A stretch of DNA of 64,000 nucleotides from Thunnus maccoyii. Taxonomy: Eukaryota; Chordata; Actinopteri; Scombriformes; Scombridae. The stretch covers positions 18,252,651-18,316,650 of the forward strand of contig NC_056548.1 in NCBI RefSeq assembly GCF_910596095.1, read 5' to 3'. Position numbers and translations under genes: made by a program. Below are positions 1 to 9,924 of the stretch, piece after piece; the stretch's first letter is position 1; each line of letters opens with the position of its first letter. The notes beneath the pieces are model-generated. The model searched no databases. It saw only the letters and a list, made by a program, of their open reading frames with translations, and was not told the DNA's origin.

Positions 1-1379
1 AGACTGAATTGCCATTTTCTTTCACTTCATTCATTCAATATCAGTATTCATTATTATGGGAATCTCTCAATAAATTAATAACTGTAAGAGTGAAATTCAG
101 TGGGAGTGAAAATCAGTTTCTACACAAGACCATATATAGCTCATGCCCTTTAAAGCCCCTGAAAACATGGTTTCAAATCTTAAGCCTTTCTTTGTGAAAT
201 TATTAGTCATAACTAAATGTACAGCAATCAAAGTTAGATTTTGAGGGACAAAACTTTCCACTTATTTCTTAAGGGTTTAACGCCCAGATACAATCTCTTT
301 TGTCACAACTGTGTGGTTATGGGTTGATCGGATATGATTCACAGAGATGTGATAACACACACAATTAACCACACAAACACATTTTGTCATCACATTTTGA
401 TTTTGATCTTGCTAAATTCTTCCACAGAAGTACATGACCTCACCTTTTTTCCAAATTAGCTGCACCCTCTTCAAACTGGTGAGAAGAGCACAAATAAAAC
501 AAATGCAAATTTCTCATGTGAGATTATCAAAACTGTTCCAACTTTAGCAAATCAAAATCCATGTGGGACCCATCCCTCACAGTAAAAAGCTGATTAAGAG
601 AATATGTTTTCAGGGCCTTTTAATGTGTGTTAAATCAATCAATTTATTAATTTGAATCTATATTCCCATGGTCACAGTCACATGGCACATCAGTTGAAGG
701 ATACTTGACAGTTTTGGAGCAGGCTCTGCTGTATATCCCACAAGGGACAGAGGACAGACCCCCTGTGATGCTCTCTGGAGGGTAAAGTGGGATTAGTCCC
801 TCTGCTCCTGGACCCCTGCCAGGGATTAATGGAGCAGGAGTAACTAAATTGACGGGGATGCTTGCTGGCCAACAAAAGCTCATAAACACTTAGGCTTTAC
901 TTAGAAATTGGGACAGGCTGACTTACCCTAAGCTGGTTCAGTTCCAAATGATACAATACTGGTTATGAAATTAATTCAGATTAACTGCAAATGCCCTGAT
1001 CCATCAAAAAAAGGCAAGGCAGTGTATCCTGATTCACACCATTACACCGTATTCACAGACGTACTTTATGCTTTCCTGTAGTAACTGGCCTCAAGTCAAG
1101 AATGTGAACAACAGGGGTCTGGTAGGAGGTAGATGGCAGGGGTGGGAAAGATCCACAGAGGACTGAATTCCCATGAATCATTTGGTGCATTGACCATAAG
1201 GTGCTAGAATTCGAGTTGACCTGAAAGAGGGCTGTATCCTGCTAATAAACTGTGGATATACAGGGTATGACACTCTTGTGGAGCAGAAACTCCACAACTC
1301 AAACAAGTCTGGGCAATATCAGGACAGAGTTATGCATTTTCTATCCATTCAAAATGCCTAAAAATGCTAGTGGCAATGA

Positions 1380-2035
1380 TGGTCTGTTAGTCAGTCAGTT
1401 GGATGGTACACAACTTTCATCCTGACTGAAATATCTCCAGAGGTCCCCAGAGGATGAAGCCTAATCACTTTGGTGATCTCTGACTTTTTCTGTAGCATCA
1501 TGAGCAGGTCAAAGTTTTCACTTATCCTGAAAAATATCTCAACAGCTACTTGATAATGTACACTCCTGTGTCTTATAGATTACTACGTCAACAATGAACT
1601 TTAACATCCCTGGTCTGAGTCTGGCTGGGGACTTTTGTGTCATGGTATTCCCCAGCTCTCCCTCATTTCCTGTCATCTCTCTACTGTTGCTATATACAGT
1701 ATAAAGGCATGGAAAACAAAATGTTGTACAAACACTCTTGATTCCCAGAAATGAATCCTTATGATTCTCTGACTGTTCCTGTAGCGCCACCACGAGGTTC
1801 ACATTTGTGGTTTTGAGTAAAACGTCTCAACAACTACTGGAAGGATCAGCAGGACGGTACAGACATTCATGTCACCCTCAGGATGAATAATAATAACTTT
1901 GGTGATCCCTCAACCTTTGCTCTAGCGCCATCATCAGGTAACTTTTTATTTGTCCCAGTACTTTTGTCACACTAGGCTAACTTAAAGCACTGCCTTAATA
2001 CAGCCTCACAAAGCTACTCGAGACTTTTGCTCTGA
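1380..2035 (+). repeat. Teleost interspersed repeat copy, family A
   Basis: The stretch has the diagnostic phrases of a very common fish repeat: TTAGTCAGTCAGTTGGATGG near the start, the motif ACTTTGGTGATC twice (about 1468 and 1899), GCGCCA-CATCA near 1926, and a tail reading TACAGCCTCACAAAGCTACT near 1999. The central unit is internally duplicated. A second copy in the same orientation lies at 27076-27965. The family name is not known to me; recognition rests on recalled consensus wording plus the match between the two copies in this window. Confidence 0.6.
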
Positions 2036-4186
2036 TGGCATGCTGTGTAATTGTACTTGTCTGAAACGTGAAACTAGTTTGGGTTTTTCAGTTGCCCATT
2101 TTATGTGGTAAACCCATGAATGAACACAAGATGTCAAGTTAATCCATCACATTTGTTCTGTGTCAAATTCAAGCAAGCAGGTCAGGACCTTTAACATCAG
2201 GCTGCAGAGAGCACCAGATTAGATTAAGTTGAATACATGCACGGCAAGTGACAGTGTCCCCGCTGTAACCCTCAAGTCACACCTAGGGGCTAAAGGAGGA
2301 GGGGGAGAGCATTACCATTATATGAGGTCTCTTGTGTGTGATGGAAGCACCCATCCTGCTCTAATCCTCACCACTTAAGAGCCTAGCCAATATCTACTTA
2401 AAGAGACATTATGCAGGAAATGTTATGCAAATGGCTTGTTTATCACTCGATCTGTGTGTCAGCCACTTGTTTTGTGGTCTGTCTACAGTGTGTCATGTTG
2501 ATCTCTAGCTTAGGGAGCAGCATAATCTTTTAACACCTATCTGACAGATTTCTCTATTGTTGTCAGATTTGGTATGAGGCAGGAAATCGAGTGAGTTAAC
2601 TGTGTTTACTTTTTAACAATCAGAGAAGAGCAGCGGTTAATCTTATCTTTCAATAAATTCACAAGTGTCAGATAGTCATCACAAAAAATGTATGGAGTGG
2701 AATTGATATGGAAGTGTGCTGCGTGTATATTGGGGGCTCTCCTAAGCTGCACACATTGAGAGACCCTTACTAAGCAGATTACCTCCATAAATCTATGTCA
2801 GGATTGTTATAGAAATTTCTGCATGTCTAGTCATGCAAAGCAGCCACACGTTGCCGAGAGCGTGAGAATGCAGACACAAAACATGTTTATAGTGACAGAT
2901 AGGCATCCCAGATGACTAGCTCCAGACACTGAGCCACTGTTAAAGCCATCAGTGCACTGCTGACATCTGCTGCACAACTTAAGGTACATGCAAAACTTCC
3001 AAACACATTTGCAATGAGTTGCATAGAGCTTGTATTTGCATTCGTAGCATTGCAGAGCAGCTCTCTGTTTGATGTGTGATGATAAAAGTGGCCGTTACAG
3101 GAAAAAGAATCTTTGGATGTAGAGATATTTAGAGACTGTTTCCTGTGTTTGACATTTACCTTGGAATAAGGAACAGCATTGTGAGTCACAGCTGTACAGA
3201 GGTGTAGCATGGGAGCCGAGCTGGCAACACGACGTGTGCCGGGGGGGGGGACCAGATGTTGTCCTCCTACCGTGGGGAATAAACTCTATCAGTCACACCG
3301 CAGGTGGTGGGAAAAAGGGGGAGAGAAAAGGAGAAGAGAACGAGTGAGTGAGAAACAACGGCAAACAGGAAGCAGAGACCTTACAACACAATGCTCGCAG
3401 GGTTTCCTGCAGGCTCAGACAGATAAGGAACAACACTTTGTTTAAAGCTGTATTTTCACCAGCAAACGTTTCCCGCTCTCTAAAACCACATCTTACAATG
3501 TTTGCACAATTCTTCTGCACTACAGCTGTGATAGTGTGGAGCAGAAAATGTGGATTGTGAGTACTTGAATTAAAAAAAATAAAAACCCTCAACCCTAATA
3601 TCTCTAGACAACATAGCCATAGAAATGAGGTAAATAAATTATATTTATAAAATCTAATTATCATCATTGTAGACCATACATCAGGGGCCCAGCACAAGAA
3701 ATGCAGGTGCATCAACTATGCAGCTTTTATCTTCACAAACCTAGTAGTCTAGTAAAAATATTTGTTTTTTTCTCCTGTTTGCACACTGGCCCCATGCAAA
3801 AGAGGCAACACAAGGCAAGGTGTTGGTGTCTTGGTCCAAACGTGGTCTTTGTGCCACTGTGATTGGCATAGCTGTTTCCAACCAACACATTTGTGCACGG
3901 TGTGGTGCACTGGTCAGGGTTCCTGCATGCTGAGGGATGTCAAACAGGGTGCATAGTATGAACCTGTCATGCATTTTGCCCTCTCAGTCAAGTTCACCAC
4001 TGGTAGGTGAAAAAGAAGCAGCTGGTGTCAACGTGCGTCACACAGGGAGTACATATCTGTCTGCAGCCTTCCCCAGGCCAACAGCAGAGTTAGCAGTATC
4101 ACAGACTGTGGTGCAACGGGAATCTGGTGTTTTATGTTGGAAGAACAAAGGGGAAAATTCCATAAATAGACCAAAAAACTCTAAAC

Positions 4187-4255
4187 ATCATCATCATTAT
4201 TATTATTATTGTGGTTATTATCATTATTATTGATATTAGTAGTAGTAGTAGTAGT
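4187..4255. repeat. Compound trinucleotide microsatellite (CAT/TTA/TAG)
   Basis: Runs of CAT, then ATT, then TAG triplets follow one another. The open frames through it are low-complexity artefacts. Confidence 0.85.
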
Positions 4256-6641
4256 ATAGGAGTGTAGATTACACTCATATGAGGGGATGTTTATAATAAT
4301 AAAGGGATTGTTAAGTGTCTGCTTTCCATAAATATAGCCTATTATTTCTGTGTATTTATGAACCCAGTCACCCTGAAAAAGACAGGATGAAACATGGCAC
4401 ATGAAGTTTCTGCTATAAACTGCAACTGGTGACAGTTTAACAATAACAGTACTCCCTCAGCTGTGCCCTTTGCCCTTTACATGGAGAGTAAAGCTGCCTC
4501 TGACTGCCTTCAGCAAATGTGCATTTATAGATTGAGCACATATGAACAATTCAACAAAGTGGCAAACTGGTCTTAAAAAAAATTCTGTGATACTTAAGTG
4601 TTGAGATGTAATGTTTAAGGAGCATCAAACCTGAAAGTTGTGCTGACAAATGAAAATCCATCTTTTCTAAAACACAAAAAGTATCCCTGTCCACTTGAAA
4701 GACAACACAACATGTGCAACTATACATAATACATTTTAAATCTTAATTTTGCACTGGACAAGTTTCAGCTTGTTTCACTCACCATCTCCATTGAAGAAAC
4801 GTGGAAGATGTACTAATGCAGAATAAACTCTGTATGAGGTACAATGTGGGCGCAATGTCATGAGGAGCCGATGCTGGAGCAATAGCTCCCTCTGTGGACC
4901 AGAAACGGTATTACAGAAAATTATTGCCAGAATTAATTCAGTACAGCTCAACAGAACGACTATATAAGGTAATATCATATAACATTTCAATTTTTCAATG
5001 ACATTCTGTATGTTTAAGTATCTATTGTTGTCTCTAAGCCTGACTATACTGCAATCAACACTCTAAATGAAATGCATAGCTGCAAGACAAAACATTGAAT
5101 TTAATGATTTAGATAAGCTTTATAAATTGCATTAACATTATTTTAATAAGTTGTGTAATTACATCAACCTTATATTGTGTGTCATTTCAACTCAAATTTC
5201 TGCATTCATTGATTTAAAAAAAAATTCAATTTGTAGCAACTTAATGAAATTGGCTTGATTACTTAATTTCTCCTCACCTTGAGTGCAGGATTTCGAGTAC
5301 CATCCCCCACCCACTTAACAAAATCACACAGTTCAGACTGTGAGGAGCTGTAGGCTGAACAAATATCACACAAGGATACAGAGGACATTTTCAAGGTGAG
5401 TATCATTTCATTTACAAACAAATTTTATTAAAGCAATGTCTTCGGGCATGTTCTCAATTGTGACAGCTAGCTACACCTGCTAACACACAACTTGATGGAA
5501 TCTGCTACTACTACACATAGCTCATGCTAGTCATATTTAGCAGTGTAATCTGGCCCTCCAACCCTTTAGTTTAGCATAGCAGTGGACTAGAATGGTAAAG
5601 TTTTATTTGTGAAATCTGCTCAGCCAAGTAGGACGTTTCATTTGTGCAGTGGGGAGAAAAAATGTTTCAAAATTTGCTTATTCATGTAACCGTTAAGATT
5701 GTGTAATCTAAATTCAGCCACAGACACTTTTTGTTGTTTTTTTTAAAAAAAAATCTTGTTCACATCGATAGTCTCGTAGTTCCACTGAAGCCAAGGACAA
5801 GAACACGGAAGAGTTTGAATCAGGCCTTGACAGGCTTGTGAAGAAAATTGCCATGATCTGTGATTGGTCCATCCCAGGATCTGACCACAAGACAGCAACA
5901 TTGTGGTTAAGGGGACCAAGAGGGAAGGGATAATATATGCTTTGTATTTGAGCTGTCCCAAGGAACTTAAATGTCCTTTTAAAGTGTTTTAGAAGCTGTT
6001 CCTTGAACTTGATGGACAAAAGTCTTAAGAACAGTATTTTCTGAAGATTCCACTTGCTTTACAGCACAGTCAGATTTTATTAAGATGACGTTGTTTTGTA
6101 TTTTGAAGTCTACTGAGGAGGTTACCAAACTGATACTGTAATGTATGTACTGTAATGCTGAAGAGAGGACATAAGATACCATTTGAAATTTATCAGAAGT
6201 TGTCATAACTCAAAAAGCTTGATGCAAACTATTGCCTTATTTTTTTTTTTTGGTTGAGCCAAAACATTTGTTTTCAGAGTGTAGTGTGTGCATATCCTTC
6301 TGAAAAAAGTCACATGGTCAATTTATCACACGAGAGTCCCACTTCTGAGGGTTAATTTAACATTTGCATATTTACAAACTTGCAAGATTTCAGTCAAAGT
6401 ACTAATCTATAAAGCATGCTACTGTACTTTCTTTATCATATGGTATTTAAGGTCAAATCAGCTGACCTTTACCAGTGGTCTTAGTGGGAGTGACTATGTA
6501 AATCTGCATCAAAAGGAAACAGACAAAGTGTTGGGGGATCACTCATCTGATTGGGTGCCTTTTGTTCTTTCAAACTGAGGTGTCCCCCCTCCCTTTATTG
6601 GCACCAACGGGCCTGTGGAGAGGAAGACATCTTTTACAGTA

Positions 6642-6692
6642 ATGCTGCACAACTGCATGGACTTTCACAGTGCTGGGATGATGGAAGGATAA
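6642..6692 (+). promoter_or_regulatory. Upstream ORF before the Rho-like start
   Basis: An ATG at 6642 opens a 16-codon frame that ends in TAA at 6690-6692, eleven bases before the main ATG at 6704. Three further in-frame ATGs lie inside it. If the transcript starts upstream of 6642, ribosomes would meet this uORF first and would have to reinitiate or leak past it. The transcription start was not determined. Confidence 0.4.
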
Positions 6693-6703
6693 TATGAGGA
6701 AAC

Positions 6704-7540
6704 ATGGCGCAGGCCTGTCAGAGACACGATAAACCGAACAGACTGAGGGAAGAACTGAGCTGCATGCTGGTGGGTGATGGAGCAGTGGGGAAGACCAGCA
6801 TGATTATCAGCTACATCTTCAATGGATACAACAGCGAGTACAGGCAAACAGCTTTTGATGTCTTCACTGGTAAGTGGGGGTTAATCTTTTTTTAAAGCTC
6901 AACAACAGCTGGACTCAGTAAGAAAACTGATGTTTCTGTCCAATTAACTTCCAGGTCTGGTTCATGTGAATGGAATTCAAACTCGTATCAAACTGATAGA
7001 TACTGCTGGACAGGTAAATATCCCACATTATGATTTCTTAAACAAACCACAGATTCCTTTGTCCAGCTCTCACTATTTGATCTTTGACAGGAGGAATTTG
7101 GCCATCTTCGTTCTCTGTGCTATGCCCATGTGGACGTCTTCATCCTCTGCTTCAGCCTTGTCAACCCCGTCTCCTTTGACAATATCACTTCCAAATGGAT
7201 CCCACAGATCCGCGCTGGCAACCCAACCTCACCCATAGTTCTGGTCGGAACTCAGTCAGATCTTCGCCACAATGTGGACGTCCTTATTCATCTGGACCAG
7301 CGCGGAGCCAAACCAGTGCACTTCAGCCAGGCCAGAAGGCTAGCACGCAGGGTCAGGGCTCATGACTATGCGGAGTGTTCAGCTCTGACTCAACACAACC
7401 TCAAAGATGTGTTTGACTGTGCTATATTTGCTGCCATTAAGCACAAGCACACTGGCACAAAACCCCAAAAGCTCAACCTGATTAAACGTTTAAAGACTTT
7501 TTGTGATTGTGGATGGAGGAAAATACTCAGATTCATCTGA
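6704..7540 (+). CDS. Rho-family small GTPase, RhoU/RhoV (Wrch/Chp)-like
   Basis: Three coding exons, 6704-6869, 6955-7013 and 7091-7540, join in frame through GT-AG introns of 85 and 77 bp to give 224 aa. The G domain is intact: P-loop GDGAVGKT (24-31), switch I Thr49, DTAGQ (71-75, with Gln75 equivalent to Ras Gln61), GTQSDL (128-133) and ECSAL (170-174). The stretches LDQRG, ECSALTQ and NLKDVFD place it with RhoU/RhoV, atypical Rho proteins that act on PAK signalling and cell adhesion at membranes. Two features are unusual. The N-terminus before the G domain is about 17 residues, without the proline-rich SH3-binding extension of RhoU/RhoV. The C-terminus ends in WRKILRFI, so the Cys of the usual CFV/CCFV palmitoylation motif is missing, although Cys213 and Cys215 lie nearby. 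The ATG at 6704 is the only one giving the whole domain. It could be a divergent rhov, rhou or lineage-specific copy; I do not assign a symbol. Confidence 0.9.
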
Positions 7541-7786
7541 CTGGAATGTAGAGAAATGATTGGCGTTTGTTGTTTTGGGGATTCTGTCTGTGCAGAATGT
7601 GGATGACATGATGACTTAAGTTCATTTAAAACCTGCTTGACATCCTACCTTAAGGTCCTGTGAGAAATACAACAATCAATGTACCAAATTCTGTACATTC
7701 TGTTCTTCTTATCTTGTCATTCTTGTTTTCATGTTTTGTTTGTTCGTATTGTTGTTTCATGTTTTTGTATGTGTGTTAAAGTGTGT

Positions 7787-7792
7787 AATAAA
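7787..7792 (+). terminator. Poly(A) signal of the Rho-like gene
   Basis: A canonical AATAAA lies about 250 bases after the stop codon, in T-rich sequence typical of a short 3' UTR. Confidence 0.65.
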
Positions 7793-7809
7793 TGCACTAC
7801 AGAATACAT

Positions 7810-8880
7810 TTCATTTCAGCTGTGTTTTCTTTGAATCTGTGTTTTGAGAGTTGCTTTGATTAATGAATCAGGAAACATCCAGTCTGAAGATCCTACAGTG
7901 GGAGATACTGTCAGTGGAGAAATGGAGGGAAAACTCAAAGTGCCATTTAGAACAAATGGTCACCTGCTGACACTTTGAAGTGCTAGTTTACAAGACAAAG
8001 GCCATTTAAATCCATCCTCTGTGCAAAAGCTTATGCTGAGGTGTGTTTCCAGCATTTACTTTCAAAATGCCTGCCTTCATTTTCTTTGATAAAATGAGGG
8101 TCAAAAATCAAATTATGATTAATTAAAGTTTGCCAAAAAATAGTGATTTCAAAAGAAACAATTTGATATACAGTATTCATTTAAATGTACAAAGACATTT
8201 GGAGCTATTTGCAGCACAAACTCACACCAAGAGAACTATTAGATTATTTGAATTTTCAAGGGGGTCATCTCATCATTTGATATTTCTTATTAATTATTTA
8301 TTCATATGCCTCAGAAGAGTACAATACACTTCTACAAAAAACATGCATTACATACACAGTAGTGTTGAATATGTGGGTTTGCTTCTTACTTTCATTTTTT
8401 CACTTGTAACAGATGGTGGTATTTTATTATGTTGCAAGGCAGCAAAAGTCCAAGGGCTGGTTTGATAAATTTACCACTTCCCACAACTGTTTACATGCAC
8501 ATCACCCAGTCCTGCAGCGCTGCAGCTCTGCAGCTCTGCAGCCAACATTCAAGATTCAAAGACTTAATTGTCATATGCACAGAGGAACAAGTTAGGCATA
8601 CCCTATGCAATGAAATTCTTACATTGCAGTCTGTAGGCATTGCCGTTAAAGAATATTAAAAAGGAGAAATAAAATAACTATCAGTTATATACAAAATAAA
8701 ATAAATGTAATAATATATGTGTAAGCCACTGACAGATAAATTTGTGAAATATGATTATGTAATTACGTTTTAAGGAAGTAATCGCTGAAAAGTTGAAGTC
8801 TTTCAGTAAAACCACAAAAAAGCCAAATTTTGTGAGCACATTACAACATTTTAGAAGCTGCTCAGAAATCATTGACTCAA
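7810..8880. other. Intergenic spacer
   Basis: AT-rich DNA between the GTPase poly(A) site and the zfyve1 promoter. No exon is recognisable. A stretch at about 8545-8625 (ATTCAAAGACTTAATTGTCA, then AATGAAATTCTTAC) resembles the 3' tail found on many fish retroelement copies. Confidence 0.5.
8545..8625 (+). repeat. Probable retroelement 3'-tail fragment
   Basis: The wording TTCAAAGACTTAATTGTCAT followed by CAATGAAATTCTTAC is typical of widely dispersed fish repeat tails. It is preceded by a short GCAGCTCT tandem (about 8515-8540). The family is not assigned. Confidence 0.35.
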
Positions 8881-8902
8881 CTTGAGCGCCTCACTGGCTG
8901 AA

Positions 8903-8921
8903 ACTACGTTTCCCGTCATGC
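8903..8921 (+). promoter_or_regulatory. ZNF143/THAP11-type motif in the zfyve1 promoter
   Basis: ACTACGTTTCCCGTCATGC resembles the long promoter motif ACTACAATTCCCAGCATGC bound by ZNF143/THAP11 complexes, keeping the ACTAC, TCCC and ATGC blocks. It lies about 1 kb upstream of the zfyve1 start codon, at the edge of a locally GC-richer, CpG-containing stretch (about 8880-9140). Assignment is by motif only. Confidence 0.45.
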
Positions 8922-9924
8922 AACCGGCCTCACCCTCCCCTGACCCTGTGACTGAAAATAATCTGATCAGCTGATCTGACCTGGCAACAAAATAACGTAG
9001 CCAAAGAAACCTGCCAGGGAGGGGGCTGACGAACAAAAACAATGACACTGCTCGGACGGATTTAAAATACAGAAACACTTTTAAAGACTTTTTAAACGGA
9101 GTCGCGCGGATTTCCCTCCCGTTTTAAAGTGTCCGTGCGGATATCCGAGCTTTTGACATCGACTGGCTGTTGTTTTTGTTGATATGTTAACTCTGCAGTT
9201 CAGTTGACAGACTGGAGGCTAGCTGCTTTGGACGGCTATAAACTGTTGGAGGTTGCTCGCTCACTAATTACGGCTTTTCTTTGGAAAAGTTGAACCTGTC
9301 CGTCGAAACTAGCTAGCTAGAAGCAAAGCATTCCTGTTTGGACGCCAAACTACTTGCCGTTTTTGCCAGCGAGCTGCTGAGGGTCAGTTTGCTAGCTAGC
9401 CTGTTGTTAGCATCAACATTTGCACATTCATCTTTTCAGGGAGAGTTCATTGTCTCGGTTGGTTCTTGCTACCTGCACATATTTCTGTATTGTATTGTAG
9501 TTTTATTCGCTAACTTAAGGTGTATTTTATTTAATGCTGCATCCATTATCTAACTTTGATGTACAGACAAGCTAACTTGGTTGCAAAAAGACATAACTTA
9601 AGGAGACGGCGTTTCTTCTTTATTGCCTCACTGTTAGCTGGTTGTTGCACTGGCTAAATGTCATTAAAAAGTGTTTGAAATTTATGCTGCAAAAATTAAT
9701 TTGTTAAATCGTATGTATTGTTGAGACTTTTTAGTTGTCACAGTCAGAGAATCACCAGCCTAGACACAATGCATCTGCTTTAAGTTGAATTATTGTATTC
9801 AGTGATTTCAGTATTATCGCATATTGTGCATTTTTCGTTTATTGCTATTGGAAATTGCTGGTGCTGTAGTCAAAGCTGCTCCAATAAGCACTACTCTGTA
9901 TTAAAGTTAACGTTGTAAGAAACG
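8922..9924 (+). promoter_or_regulatory. zfyve1: zfyve1 promoter and 5' UTR region
   Basis: The stretch contains a locally GC-richer block with CpGs (GTCGCGCGGA near 9100) and then AT-rich sequence running up to the start codon. A non-coding first exon is likely, since vertebrate ZFYVE1 genes have one, but I could not choose its splice donor or the acceptor before the ATG exon with confidence. The ATG at 9925 has an A at -3, a good Kozak context. Confidence 0.5.

Larger units (their letters stand above)
1..6600. other. Intergenic region with repeats, no recognised gene
   Basis: I found no exon chain, tRNA or rRNA here. The open frames are short, carry no recognisable domain and are not bounded by a convincing splice pattern. 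The stretch holds an old interspersed repeat copy (about 1380-2035), a trinucleotide microsatellite near 4187-4255 and AT-rich unique-looking sequence. Distal regulatory elements of the neighbouring genes could lie here, but none can be recognised by eye. Confidence 0.6.

Noticed and set aside
3293..3715. 140-codon minus-strand open frame
   Set aside because: Composition is Phe/Ser/Leu-rich translation of AT-rich DNA, with no domain, no splice context and overlapping frames on the other strand.
5714..6206. Possible exon or gene fragment upstream of the Rho-like gene
   Set aside because: Short frames on both strands, stops in every longer reading, no domain; perhaps an unclassified repeat.
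9338..9553. 71-codon open frame upstream of zfyve1
   Set aside because: Hydrophobic chance frame in the promoter/5' UTR region, not joined to the zfyve1 chain.
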